The notes beneath the pieces were generated by a model. That model had not been told where the DNA came from. It ran no database searches and saw only the letters and a program-made list of their open reading frames with translations. Below are positions 35,859-44,608 of a stretch of 64,000 nt of DNA, piece after piece; within the stretch, counting starts at the first letter, position 1; each line of letters starts with the position of its first letter. Both the position numbers and the translations under genes were made by a program. Source of the DNA: Actinomycetes bacterium (GTDB taxonomy: Bacteria; Actinomycetota; Actinomycetes; Propionibacteriales; Propionibacteriaceae); assembly GCA_023458095.1 (NCBI GenBank), contig JAEXAS010000002.1, positions 62,001 to 126,000 on the forward strand, read 5' to 3'.

Positions 35859-36982
35859 TGAACGGCCGATGCCCACTTCTCGCCGAGCAGCTTGCCGGCA
35901 GCATCGCTTTGGGCAGCGGTCGGCACGACCGAATCCGCAGGAGCCGTCGGCAGCTTTGCAGCCAGCGCGGCATCGATGGTTCCGGCCTTGGTCATGGCGT
36001 CCATCCGCACCGGACGGGCGCCACCCTTGAGCCACAGGTTCTGGGCCTCATCGGAGTAGAGGAACTCCTCCCACAGCCGGGCGGCTGCCGGGTGTGGCGC
36101 GTCCTTGTTGATGGCCTGGTTGTAGTAGGCGGCATAACCGGTGCCGGGGAGGATGGTGACCTTCCAGCTCGCCTTGTCGGCGGTATGGGCGGCGTTGAGG
36201 TAGTCCCAGTCGAAGACAACCGGGGTCTCGCCGCTGGCCACGGTGGCTGTGGTCACGTCGACCTTGAGCAGATTTCCGGCCTTCTTCATCTGGGAGAAGA
36301 AGTCGATGCCCGGGGTGTAGTCATCCAAGGTGCCGCCGCTTTGGACGGTGGCCAAGCCGACAGCCCCAAAAGCCGCACCGGCCTGGGTCGGGTCGCCGTT
36401 GAGGGCAACCGCACCCTTGTACTTGGCACCGAGCAGGTCCTTCAAAGCGGCGGGAGCCGGGTACTTCGCCGAGTCGTAGCCGATCGACATGTAGCCGCCG
36501 TAGTCGCCGGTGTAGGCGCCATTGGCGTCCTTCAGATTGGCGGGGATCTCATCCCAGGTCGCCACCTTGTAAGGGGCGAACTGGTCGGTGTTCTGCAGGG
36601 TCACGGTCAGCCCCAGGTCGAACACGTCAGGGGCGGTGTCGAGGCCGGCATTGGTCTTGGCGGCCTGGATCTCCTCAGCGCTGGAGACGTCCGGGGACTG
36701 CTCGTTGATCTTGATCTCGGGGTAGGCCTTGGCGAAGGCGTCAAGGATTTCGCCGTAGTTGGCCCAGTCGCGAGGCAGTGCGATCACATTGAGCGCACCC
36801 TCGGCCTTGGCTGCGGCTTCCAGGTCGGCCTTGGTCCCGAAGTCGGCCAAGCTGGTGGCCGTGGCGGCCTTGTCGGCATTGGCCGACGGCGTGGTCGAGC
36901 AGGCCGACAACGACAGGGCGAGGCTCGCCGAGACGGCCACGCCAGCAACAAGCCGGCGTCCGAAAGTGGACAGCAGATGCAT
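35855..36982 (-). CDS. ABC transporter substrate-binding lipoprotein (family 1; Fe3+/aminoethylphosphonate/polyamine-like)
   Basis: 375 aa exported binding protein. Signal peptide with lipobox LSAC (Cys28). Mature domain shows LNVIALPRDWANYGEILDAFAKAYPEIKI and PVVFDWDYLNAAH, as in iron(III) and 2-aminoethylphosphonate binding proteins. First of four coupled genes. Substrate is open: iron, phosphonate and polyamine are all compatible. A 17-bp palindrome lies upstream (37064-37080). Confidence 0.87.
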   Translation of the reverse strand: MHLLSTFGRRLVAGVAVSASLALSLSACSTTPSANADKAATATSLADFGTKADLEAAAKAEGALNVIALPRDWANYGEILDAFAKAYPEIKINEQSPDVSSAEEIQAAKTNAGLDTAPDVFDLGLTVTLQNTDQFAPYKVATWDEIPANLKDANGAYTGDYGGYMSIGYDSAKYPAPAALKDLLGAKYKGAVALNGDPTQAGAAFGAVGLATVQSGGTLDDYTPGIDFFSQMKKAGNLLKVDVTTATVASGETPVVFDWDYLNAAHTADKASWKVTILPGTGYAAYYNQAINKDAPHPAAARLWEEFLYSDEAQNLWLKGGARPVRMDAMTKAGTIDAALAAKLPTAPADSVVPTAAQSDAAGKLLGEKWASAVQ

Positions 36983-37063
36983 GTGGTTCCCTTCAGATAG
37001 TCGCCGGCCGCAGGCCGGACGGTCCGCACGTTAGGGAACCGGAGTGACGTGTTGACCTTCAGT

Positions 37064-37080
37064 CGGTGAATTCTTCACCG
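37064..37080. promoter_or_regulatory. Palindromic operator candidate upstream of the second ABC operon
   Basis: CGGTGAA-TTC-TTCACCG, 7-bp arms with a 3-nt centre, about 82 nt upstream of the lipoprotein start and after the phoH stop. Size and symmetry fit a dimeric repressor site. No cognate regulator gene is adjacent. Confidence 0.4.
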
Positions 37081-37114
37081 CGGCCGGGTGTCACCTTTGC
37101 ACGTGTTGCCCCGA

Positions 37115-38455
37115 TCAGATCCCGACGTCCTCCAGCATCTCGGTCACCAAGGCAGCGATTGGAGAGCGCTCGGAACGGGTCAGCGTCACGTGGGCGAACA
37201 GTGAGTGGCCCTTCAACCGCTCCACCACAGCGACCACGCCGTCGTGGCGTCCCACGCGCAGATTGTCCCGCTGCCCCACGTCGTGGGTGAGGACCACCCG
37301 AGAGTTCTGGCCGATCCGCGACAGCACGGTGAGCAGCACGTTGCGCTCCAAGGACTGTGCCTCGTCAACGATGACGAAGGCATCGTGCAAGGAACGACCT
37401 CGAATGTGGGTCAGCGGCAATACTTCGAGCATCTCCTGGGCAAGAATTTCGTCGATGACGTTTTTCGACGTGACCGAACTGAGAGTGTCGAACACCGCCT
37501 GACCCCACGGGTTCATTTTCTCGTTCTCACTTCCCGGCAAGTAACCCAGCTCCTGACCACCCACGGCGTACAGCGGACGGAACACGATCACCTTGGAGTA
37601 CTGCCGCCGTTCCAACACGGCTTCCAGGCCCGCGCACAAGGCGAGTGCCGATTTGCCGGTTCCGGCCCGACCGCCCAGCGACACGATGCCGATCTCGGAA
37701 TCCATCAGCAGATCCAAGGCGACGCGTTGCTCCGCGGAGCGCCCATGGATGCCGAAGACCTCACGATCCTTGATCAGCTTCACCGCGCCGTCCGGAAGCA
37801 CTCGACCCAGGGCTGAGGAGTTGCTGGCGTGCAGCACCACTCCGGTGTGGCAGGGCAGGTCGACGGCTTCGGGGACGGTGGCCATCCCTTCGCTGTACAG
37901 GGTTTCGACACTGGCGTCGGCGACATCAAGCTCAGCCATGCCCGTCCAGCCGGTGTCCGGGGTGAGTTCATTGCGGTATTCCTCGGCCGCCAAGCCCACA
38001 GCGGAGGCCTTCACCCGCATGGGCAGATCTTTGCTGACCAGCACCACCTCGTTGCCCTCGCTGCGATAGTTCAGCGCCACCGCCAAGATGCGCGAGTCGT
38101 TGTCACCGAGCCGGAAGCCCGCCGGGAGGACGTCCGGATCGGTGTGATTGAGTTCGACCCGGAGCGTGCCTTCGGCCTCGTTGACCGGCACTGGGGCGTC
38201 GAGACGCCCGTACTGGACGCGCAGGTCGTCCAAGAACCTCAAGGCGGTGCGGGCGAAGTACCCCAGTTCGGGGTGGTGACGTTTGGCTTCAAGTTCGGTG
38301 ATCACGACCACCGGGACTACCACCGAATGCTCAGCGAACTTGCGGAGGGCCTGCGGATCGCTCAGCAAGACCGAAGTGTCGATGACGTACGTCTTCAATG
38401 CCACTGCTTGGTCACGGGTTCCGGAGAACGCGGTCCGAGTAGAGGTGCGCGGCAT
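37115..38455 (-). CDS. phoH2: PhoH2-type protein: PIN RNase fused to PhoH ATPase
   Basis: 446 aa. N-terminal PIN domain (about 21-160) with acidic metal-site candidates Asp26 (TYVIDTSVL), Glu54 (ITELEAKRHH), Asp118/Asp120 and Asp143; C-terminal PhoH domain with Walker A GRAGTGKS (262-269) and Walker B FVIVDEAQ. PIN-PhoH proteins characterised in mycobacteria are RNA helicases/RNases. ATG at 38455 gives MPRTSTRTAFSGTRD; an internal start nearer the PIN domain is possible. It faces away from the subtilase genes. Confidence 0.93.
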   Translation of the reverse strand: MPRTSTRTAFSGTRDQAVALKTYVIDTSVLLSDPQALRKFAEHSVVVPVVVITELEAKRHHPELGYFARTALRFLDDLRVQYGRLDAPVPVNEAEGTLRVELNHTDPDVLPAGFRLGDNDSRILAVALNYRSEGNEVVLVSKDLPMRVKASAVGLAAEEYRNELTPDTGWTGMAELDVADASVETLYSEGMATVPEAVDLPCHTGVVLHASNSSALGRVLPDGAVKLIKDREVFGIHGRSAEQRVALDLLMDSEIGIVSLGGRAGTGKSALALCAGLEAVLERRQYSKVIVFRPLYAVGGQELGYLPGSENEKMNPWGQAVFDTLSSVTSKNVIDEILAQEMLEVLPLTHIRGRSLHDAFVIVDEAQSLERNVLLTVLSRIGQNSRVVLTHDVGQRDNLRVGRHDGVVAVVERLKGHSLFAHVTLTRSERSPIAALVTEMLEDVGI

Positions 38456-38840
38456 GTCGATCCTTGTCCGGGCCGAACGTCACCCACGTCCGGCGCCTGT
38501 GATGTGGCTAGCCGGAGGGGTATGGGCCCGGTGATGGCCCGCGAGTCTGGCTCCCAAGAGCGGGACGTCGCATGGGTACCTCTCGTCGAAAGGGCGGGGC
38601 GCCCCCTCGCAGTTCGAGCCTATGCGCGTCAGAGGGGAGGCTGTCAGCCCGACACGCAGGGTGACCCAGGGCAGAAATGCTGGGAGGTTCACCCCCACTC
38701 CAGAAGTTCACTCAGCGGAAATCCGCTCGATACCCAGCGCAGCGATTCCCCTGGTGAGACGATGGTATTAGCCCGACGGCGAAGCGACCCACCCAGCGCT
38801 TCAACGCCGAGCGCAGTGGTGTCAACCTAAGGACCCCCCC
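38456..38840. other. Intergenic region between phoH2 and subtilase genes
   Basis: 385 bp with no supported gene, divergent between phoH2 and the first subtilase. Contains several GC-rich self-complementary patches (for example around 38526-38545 and 38605-38615) and the GCGGA-TCCGC palindrome at 38714-38727. I looked for riboswitch signatures and found none. Confidence 0.55.
38714..38727 (+). promoter_or_regulatory. Shared palindrome upstream of subtilase 1
   Basis: AGCGGA-AA-TCCGCT, about 113 nt before the start codon. The same GCGGA-(2 nt)-TCCGC core followed by CGAT and, 27-29 nt later, GATGG occurs upstream of subtilase 2 (40736-40747). Conservation of element and spacing between paralogues suggests a common regulator. 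Confidence 0.5.
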
Positions 38841-40667
38841 ATGAACACCGCACGCTGGGGCAGCGTTGCCCTCGTGGCCATCATGGCCCTGACACTGAGC
38901 CCTGCGCCCAGTTGGGCTGACACAGCCACAGACGATCACACCATCTTGGTCACCTTCGATCACTCGCAGAGCAATCCGGCCGCCGCAGCGAAGGCTGCCG
39001 TGGAACACTCCGGCGGTCGAGTCGTGGCGACCGAAGGGCTGGGCAACAAGATCGCCGCCGTTACCGTCAAGGCCTCGGACGCCCAGTCCACCGCCGTGGA
39101 AGACCGCACTGAGGACCAGACCGGGGTGAAGACCGCAGAGCTGTCCGGCAAGGTCTATCCGACCACGACCAACGACTCCTACTACAGCTACCTGTGGAAC
39201 GTGAACAATGCCTCAGGCAGCACCTATGGAACCAAAGCCGAAAGCGCCTGGCCCATGTCGACCGGTGCGGGCTCGGTGATCGGCGTCATCGACACCGGCA
39301 TTACCCGCAATGTCGATCTCAACACCCACGTGATCGCCGGCTACGACTTCGTCGATGGCGACACCAATCCGACCGATTCCGGTCCGGACTACGCAACCTA
39401 CTGGCATGGCACTCACGTGGCCGGCATCGCTGCCGGCATCGCGAAGAATGGCGTCGGGACCTTCGGGGTTGCGCCCGGCGCATCGATCGAGCCGATTCGC
39501 ATGCTCGGCCCCAATGGCGGCAGCACCGATGATCTCGTGGCGGCAATCCTGTGGGGATCCGGGGTCTCGCAAGCTGGCGCTTCGGTGACCAATGCCCATC
39601 CGGCCGACGTGCTCAATCTCTCACTGGGAAGCAGCACCTACGCGGGAGCGAGTTGCCCGACCGCAGTGCAGACGGCCATCAACCAGGCTGTAGCGGCAGG
39701 AACGACCGTTGTGGTCGCTGCCGGCAATGACTCCATGAGTCTGGCCGGCACCTACCCGGCCAACTGCAGCAATGTGATCCGAGTGACCGCCTCCGGCAAC
39801 CGGGGGAAGTTGGCCGGCTACAGCAACTACGGCACTTCGGCCTTCCCGGCGACAGTGTCGGCCCCGGGTGGCTCAGCAACCTCCGGCGGCGATCCCGATC
39901 CGCGACACTGGATCTTGTCGACCTGGCCAAATTCTTACCAGTTCATGGTGGGCACGTCGATGGCCGCACCCCATGTCTCCGGGGTCATCGCACTCCTGCG
40001 GGCTCGCAACCATAGTCTGACTCCGCAACAGTTGACGTCGTTGGTGTCTTCGCACGTCACTCGGCTCAGCGATGGCTGCAGCACGGTGCGCTGCGGTCCG
40101 GGCATCACCAATGCGGCGACGGCCGTCGCCCACATCTCGGCCCCGATTCTGACCGCGGCGCGAGTTTCGGGCGCTGCTCGGGTTGGACGCCGAGTCACTG
40201 CGGTCGCCACGACACCGCTGGAGTCCGGCCACCTGCGCTATCAGTGGCTGCGCAACGGAACCGCGATCAAGGCCGCCACCGGCCGGACCTATCGCCTGAC
40301 GACCTCCGACTACAAAGCCGCCGTGTCGGTGCGGGTCCAGGCGACTGCCTCTGCTCGGAGCGTCCAGCGGACCAGCGCGACCGTGAAGGTTGCGGCGGGC
40401 ACCTTCGTCAGGCACAACACCCCGAAGGTGCGCGGCACCATGCGGGTGGGACGCACCCTCACCGTGTACCTCGGCACCTGGTCGCCGCGGCCCACCGGCT
40501 ACCGCTACCAGTGGCTGCGCGACGGGAAGCCGATCCCGCAGGCAACCCGCTCCAGCTACCGGCTGACGGCCCGCGATCGCGGTCACCGTATTTCGGTGCG
40601 CCTCGCCCTCAAGGTTCCCCGCTATGTCACTCGCGTCACCACCAGCGCCAAGCGCTTCGTCCGATAA
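38841..40667 (+). CDS. Secreted S8 family serine protease (subtilase 1)
   Basis: 608 aa. Signal peptide MNTARWGSVALVAIMALTLS with likely cleavage after PSWA (26). An I9-type propeptide (about 32-110) precedes the catalytic domain: Asp151 in VIGVIDTGI, His192 in HGTHVAGIAAG, Ser373 in GTSMAAPHVSG. The C-terminus carries two repeats of an Ig-like module with RYQWLRNG and RYQWLRDG signatures. No LPXTG motif, so probably released or loosely wall-bound. Tandem paralogue of the next gene. Confidence 0.94.
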   Translation: MNTARWGSVALVAIMALTLSPAPSWADTATDDHTILVTFDHSQSNPAAAAKAAVEHSGGRVVATEGLGNKIAAVTVKASDAQSTAVEDRTEDQTGVKTAELSGKVYPTTTNDSYYSYLWNVNNASGSTYGTKAESAWPMSTGAGSVIGVIDTGITRNVDLNTHVIAGYDFVDGDTNPTDSGPDYATYWHGTHVAGIAAGIAKNGVGTFGVAPGASIEPIRMLGPNGGSTDDLVAAILWGSGVSQAGASVTNAHPADVLNLSLGSSTYAGASCPTAVQTAINQAVAAGTTVVVAAGNDSMSLAGTYPANCSNVIRVTASGNRGKLAGYSNYGTSAFPATVSAPGGSATSGGDPDPRHWILSTWPNSYQFMVGTSMAAPHVSGVIALLRARNHSLTPQQLTSLVSSHVTRLSDGCSTVRCGPGITNAATAVAHISAPILTAARVSGAARVGRRVTAVATTPLESGHLRYQWLRNGTAIKAATGRTYRLTTSDYKAAVSVRVQATASARSVQRTSATVKVAAGTFVRHNTPKVRGTMRVGRTLTVYLGTWSPRPTGYRYQWLRDGKPIPQATRSSYRLTARDRGHRISVRLALKVPRYVTRVTTSAKRFVR

Positions 40668-40735
40668 GGGGGTGGTTGGAACGGGCTACAGCTTCAGCCG
40701 ACTCCCACCCAGGCAGTTCTCCGATCTCAACCCCT

Positions 40736-40747
40736 GCGGATTTCCGC
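40736..40747 (+). promoter_or_regulatory. Shared palindrome upstream of subtilase 2
   Basis: GCGGA-TT-TCCGC, about 107 nt upstream of the start. Counterpart of 38714-38727 with the same downstream CGAT...GATGG pattern. Confidence 0.5.
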
Positions 40748-40853
40748 TCTCGATGCAGGAATCGGCACTCGGATGCGCAATGATGGACCCACCCCGGCGG
40801 GAAACAGAGAATGCTGTCCTCCACTCCGGTCTGTCTGTGAAGTGAGGATGGCA

Positions 40854-42734
40854 ATGAAGACCCTGCGTTGGACCACCGTTGCACTGCTGACCGCAGTGAG
40901 TTTGACAGCCACAGCAGCCCCCGGTTGGGCTGAGGGATCGAGCCGAAGGACGAGTGCTTCGGAGACGTCCACGATCATCGTCACTCTCGAGCCGGGCACT
41001 CCCGATCCGACCCGGGCCGCCGCTGCTGCCGTGGCCGCGGGACAAGCCACGGTGACCCGCTCCGCCTCGATCGGCCCGAACACCGTCGCCGTCACCATGA
41101 AGAACTCCGGCGGGAACGCCCGCGCCGCCAGCGTCAGCGCTCAAGCCAAGAGTCGGGCGCACATCGTGACCGCCGAGGTGTCGCGGCGGGTGTACGCCAC
41201 CACGACCAACGACACCTACTACAGCTCACTGTGGAACATCAACAATGGCGCCTCCAGCACCTACGGACTCAAAGCGGAGAACGCCTGGAGCACCACGGGG
41301 GGCAGCGGCGCGGTGATCGGTGTGATCGACACTGGCATCACAAACCATTCGGACCTGAGTGCGAATGTGATCACCGGCTATGACTTCGTTAGCTATGCCA
41401 ATTCCGACAACGGCACCGATGGCGATGGCTGGGATCCCGACCCGACTGATGAGGGTGACTGGGATGACACGTCGTCCTCCAGTTGGCACGGAACCCATGT
41501 GGCCGGCATCGCCGCAGCCATCGCCAACAACAGCAAGGGAGTCGCTGGAGTCGCGCCACGGGCGGCTATCGAGCCGATCCGGGTTCTCGGCTGGCAGGGC
41601 GGCTACGACTCCGACATCATCGCCGGCATCTATTGGGGAGCTGGCGTTGCGGTTGCAGGAGTCCCCGCCAACAAATACCCCGCTGACGTGCTGAACATGT
41701 CCTTGGGCGGCGCCGGATCCTGCACCACGGCCATGCAGACGGCTATCAACACTGCCGTCAGCCGTGGTACCACCGTCGTCGTCGCGGCCGGCAACGGCGA
41801 CGCCGATGGCAACCCGCTGCCGATCGACAATACCTTCCCGGCTAACTGTGACAACGTGATTCGCGTCACCGCGACCGACTCTGCCGGGGCCAAAGCCTCC
41901 TGGAGCAACTACGGCACCGCCAGCTACCCCGCCACTGTGGCCGCCCCCGGCGTGGGCATCTACTCCACCGTGAACAGTGGACTCAAGACCCCGGTCGCCG
42001 AAAGCTACGCCTCCATGAGCGGCACCTCGATGGCTGCTCCACATGTGGCCGGAATCGTCGCCTTGCTGCGGTCGGCGGACAGCCGGCTCACGACGGCGCA
42101 GGTGAAGACCATCCTCACCACGAACACGACCGCCATCAGTTGCAGCACAACCCAATGCGGCGCGGGCGTTGCAAACGCGGCCAACGCGGTCGCCCAGCTC
42201 AGCGCACCGGTGGTGAGCTCGGTGACCGTCTCCGGAGTGCCCGTCGTTGCACACACCCTCACCGCGACCGCTGGGGCGAGCACACACCCGGCCTACCTGC
42301 GCTACCAGTGGCTGCGTGACGGTGTGGCGATCGGCGGTGCAACCAGGTCGACCTACCTGGTGACGGCCAGCGACTTCGCCCACAAGCTGAGTGCGCGCGT
42401 CACGGCAACCGTCGGTTCCCTGACTCCGGCCACGCTAACCAGCGCGGCGGTAACCGTACGCTACGGCACCTTCAGCAAGCTGAAGTCCCCGCAGGTGCGC
42501 GGCACCATGCGCGTGGGTCGCAAACTCACCGCCTACCGCGGGGCCTGGTCGCCCGCACCGATGGCCTACCGCTACCAGTGGCTGCGCAATGGTCACAAGA
42601 TCAAGGCCGCTACCAAGTCCACCTATCGGCTCACCAAGAAGGACCGCGGTGCCAAGATCTCGGTTCGAGTGACAGTGAAGCGTTCCTACTACCTCAGCCG
42701 GGTCGCCACCAGCGCCAGCCGCCGGGCACGCTGA
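40854..42734 (+). CDS. Secreted S8 family serine protease (subtilase 2)
   Basis: 626 aa. Signal peptide MKTLRWTTVALLTAVSLTATAA. Catalytic triad: Asp159 in VIGVIDTGI, His215 in WHGTHVAGIAAA, Ser392 in GTSMAAPHVAG. An Asp/Gly-rich insertion (NGTDGDGWDPDPTDEGDWDD, about 183-202) between Asp and His is absent in subtilase 1 and could bind Ca2+. Two C-terminal RYQWLR-type modules as in its neighbour. ATG 40854 is preferred because GAGGA lies 5-6 nt upstream; ATG 40848 is too close to the SD. Confidence 0.94.
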   Translation: MKTLRWTTVALLTAVSLTATAAPGWAEGSSRRTSASETSTIIVTLEPGTPDPTRAAAAAVAAGQATVTRSASIGPNTVAVTMKNSGGNARAASVSAQAKSRAHIVTAEVSRRVYATTTNDTYYSSLWNINNGASSTYGLKAENAWSTTGGSGAVIGVIDTGITNHSDLSANVITGYDFVSYANSDNGTDGDGWDPDPTDEGDWDDTSSSSWHGTHVAGIAAAIANNSKGVAGVAPRAAIEPIRVLGWQGGYDSDIIAGIYWGAGVAVAGVPANKYPADVLNMSLGGAGSCTTAMQTAINTAVSRGTTVVVAAGNGDADGNPLPIDNTFPANCDNVIRVTATDSAGAKASWSNYGTASYPATVAAPGVGIYSTVNSGLKTPVAESYASMSGTSMAAPHVAGIVALLRSADSRLTTAQVKTILTTNTTAISCSTTQCGAGVANAANAVAQLSAPVVSSVTVSGVPVVAHTLTATAGASTHPAYLRYQWLRDGVAIGGATRSTYLVTASDFAHKLSARVTATVGSLTPATLTSAAVTVRYGTFSKLKSPQVRGTMRVGRKLTAYRGAWSPAPMAYRYQWLRNGHKIKAATKSTYRLTKKDRGAKISVRVTVKRSYYLSRVATSASRRAR

Positions 42735-42771
42735 TCGCCAGAACGGGGCACCGACCGACCAGGGACACTGA

Positions 42772-42805
42772 CTGACCAGGGGCACTGCTCGCAACGACTG
42801 GTCAG
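42772..42805. terminator. Weak bidirectional hairpin between subtilase 2 and uppS
   Basis: 8-bp arms CTGACCAG (42772-42779) / CTGGTCAG (42798-42805) with an 18-nt loop, overlapping the uppS stop. Preceded by direct repeats of a GGCACCGACCGACCAG-like unit. Modest as a terminator. Confidence 0.35.
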
Positions 42806-43611
42806 CGCCCGAAGCGGCGCTCCCGCTGAGCGTAGGAGCGCAAGGCTCGCACGAAGTCGACCTTGCGGAAGTCAGGCCACAGCGCTTCACAGAAATAGAA
42901 CTCGCTGTGAGCGGATTGCCAGATGAGGAAGCCGGACATGCGCTGCTCCCCGGAGGTGCGGATGATCAGGTCCGGGTCGGGCTGGCCGGCGGTGTAGAGA
43001 TGCTCGGCGATGTCGTCGATCTCGAGGCTTTCGGCGAGTCGATTGAGGGTGTTCCCCTTGGTGTCCTCGCTGGCCAACAGTGATCGCACCGCGTCGCGCA
43101 GTTCGTGGCGTCCGCCGTAGGCGATGGCCACGTTGACATGACATCCGGAGTTGGACGCGGTAGCAACCTCGGCGCGATGGATGGTGGCAGCCATCTCCTC
43201 GGGCAGCAGACTGGCATCGCCCACCATTTGCACCCGGTAGTCGGCGATGCTGGCCAAGTCGGTGAACAGCCGCTGGATCACCTCCAGCAAGGGGGCGATC
43301 TCAGACTCCTCGGAACGCCGCAGGTTGTCAGTGGACAAGACCCACAAGGTGACCAGCGGAATACCCAGCTCGGAGCACCAACCAACGAACTCCTTGAGCT
43401 TGTCGGCGCCGGCCTGATAGCCGACCACCAGCGGCTTTCCGGGGGCATTGGTACGAGCCCACCGCCGATTGCCGTCAGCCAACACTGCGATGTGGCGAGG
43501 CAGCGCCGCGGAGTCAAGCTCACGCAGGACGCGCTTCTCGTAATACCGGTAGAGGAATCCCCAGGATTGCGCCCGGTCCAACAGTTCACCGGGCCACCCG
43601 CTGATCGCCAT
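42802..43611 (-). CDS. uppS: Isoprenyl transferase (cis-prenyltransferase, UppS/Z-FPP synthase family)
   Basis: 269 aa cis-prenyltransferase. The pyrophosphate-binding block HIAVLADGNRRWAR (40-53) carries catalytic Asp46; TSGEQRMSGFLIWQSAHSEFYF and the RALRSYAQRERRFGR C-terminus are standard. NRRWA in place of NGRWA is typical of the actinobacterial branch that includes the short-chain Z-FPP synthase (Rv1086-like), so product length may be C15 rather than C55. The next gene upstream is divergent hemolysin III, as in mycobacteria. Confidence 0.92.
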   Translation of the reverse strand: MAISGWPGELLDRAQSWGFLYRYYEKRVLRELDSAALPRHIAVLADGNRRWARTNAPGKPLVVGYQAGADKLKEFVGWCSELGIPLVTLWVLSTDNLRRSEESEIAPLLEVIQRLFTDLASIADYRVQMVGDASLLPEEMAATIHRAEVATASNSGCHVNVAIAYGGRHELRDAVRSLLASEDTKGNTLNRLAESLEIDDIAEHLYTAGQPDPDLIIRTSGEQRMSGFLIWQSAHSEFYFCEALWPDFRKVDFVRALRSYAQRERRFGR

Positions 43612-43685
43612 GACTGAACACTACCGCCGAGGCCAAGCTGATCCTGGACATGTTGAATGAGAGGTCTTGAAATCAGCAGCCGAAG

Positions 43686-43716
43686 AACTTACGGTAGAGT
43701 AAGTTACGCAACCGTA
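43686..43716. promoter_or_regulatory. Overlapping operator dyads in the uppS / hemolysin III divergent promoter
   Basis: AACTTAC-GGTAGA-GTAAGTT (43686-43705) is a perfect 7-bp dyad; TACGGT (43690-43695) pairs again with ACCGTA (43711-43716). TTAC...GTAA dyads of this type resemble TetR-family lipid-metabolism operators, and this one lies 24 nt from the hemolysin III start. The regulator is unknown. Confidence 0.55.
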
Positions 43717-43728
43717 GGTAAGGAACCG

Positions 43729-44400
43729 ATGACTACCCACCCCGGAGAGACCACCGTGATCGAAACCGATCAGACCAAACCCAAGCTACGAGGCTGGCTG
43801 CACCTGGGAATGACACCACTGGCCGTCATCGGCGGGGTGCTCCTGGTCGTGCTCGCCCCTACCGTCCCCACCAAGGTGGGCAGCGCCATCTGGCTGGGTG
43901 GGGCACTGCTGCTGTTCGGCACCAGCGCCGCCTATCACCTCGGCAACTGGACGCCAGCAACCAAGGCCGCGCTGCGACGCTGGGACCACGCCAACATCTT
44001 CATCTTCATCGCCGCGACCTATACCCCGATCGCCCTGGCCGTGCTGGACCGATCCTCGGCGACCCTGTTGCTCAGCGTGATCTGGGGCTTCGCCTTGGTA
44101 GCCGTCCTGGTGCGGGTCTTTTGGCAGTCCGCCCCGCGCTGGGTCGACGTGATCGCCTATCTGGGCATGGGCTGGGCCGGGGTGTGGTGGCTCCCGGCGT
44201 TCTGGACCGAGGGAAGCCCTGCCGTGGTCATCCTGATCGTGCTCGGCGGAGTGGCCTACAGCATCGGCGCGCTCATCTACGCCCGCAAGCTGCCGAACCC
44301 TTCACCGACCTGGTTCGGGTTCCATGAGGTCTTCCACGCCTTCACCTTGCTCGCCGCGATGATTCACTTCGCAGCGATCTGCGTGGCGATCTTCGCCTGA
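43729..44400 (+). CDS. Hemolysin III family (PAQR-type) membrane protein
   Basis: 223 aa, seven predicted membrane helices starting at about residue 25 (LHLGMTPLAVIGGVLLVVLAP). PAQR/HlyIII signature residues are visible: TSAAYHLGNW, WDHANIFIFIAATYTP and the C-terminal WFGFHEVFHAFTLLAAMIHF with metal-binding His. ATG 43729 has AAGGA 4-5 nt upstream and follows the operator dyads closely. Despite the name, a lytic role is unproven; members are membrane hydrolase/receptor-like. Confidence 0.9.
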   Translation: MTTHPGETTVIETDQTKPKLRGWLHLGMTPLAVIGGVLLVVLAPTVPTKVGSAIWLGGALLLFGTSAAYHLGNWTPATKAALRRWDHANIFIFIAATYTPIALAVLDRSSATLLLSVIWGFALVAVLVRVFWQSAPRWVDVIAYLGMGWAGVWWLPAFWTEGSPAVVILIVLGGVAYSIGALIYARKLPNPSPTWFGFHEVFHAFTLLAAMIHFAAICVAIFA

Positions 44401-44435
44401 CTGGGAAGACCCAGCGTTACCCGGCTTCCCCACCC

Positions 44436-44605
44436 GGCTGGTCGAGAAGGTCGTGACGAGAAGTGGCACTCCCCACCTCGCACCCCGTTGGTTGAGGAGG
44501 CCGCACCAGCGACCGTCTCGAAACCCGCCTCGCTCTCAAGCACCCCCCACCATCTTGCCCGGCTGGTTGAGGAGGTCGCACCAGCGACCGTCTCGAAACC
44601 CGCCC
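44436..44605. repeat. Intergenic repeat family B, cluster 1
   Basis: Two near-identical copies (about 44487-44529 and 44561-44605) of GGTTGAGGAGGTCGCACCAG followed by CGACCGTCTCGAAACCCGCC, and a degenerate one at 44436-44460. Each contains an internal GGTCGC-ACCA-GCGACC hairpin. Same family as 55851-56395. Confidence 0.85.
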
Positions 44606-44608
44606 CAC

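Noticed and set aside
38480..38698. 72-codon minus-strand ORF upstream of phoH2
   Set aside because: No SD, no recognisable domain, and lies in a likely promoter region.
38456..38840. Riboswitch (ydaO/c-di-AMP, cobalamin) upstream of the secreted protease
   Set aside because: GC-rich hairpins exist, but the diagnostic conserved strings of these riboswitches are missing on both strands.
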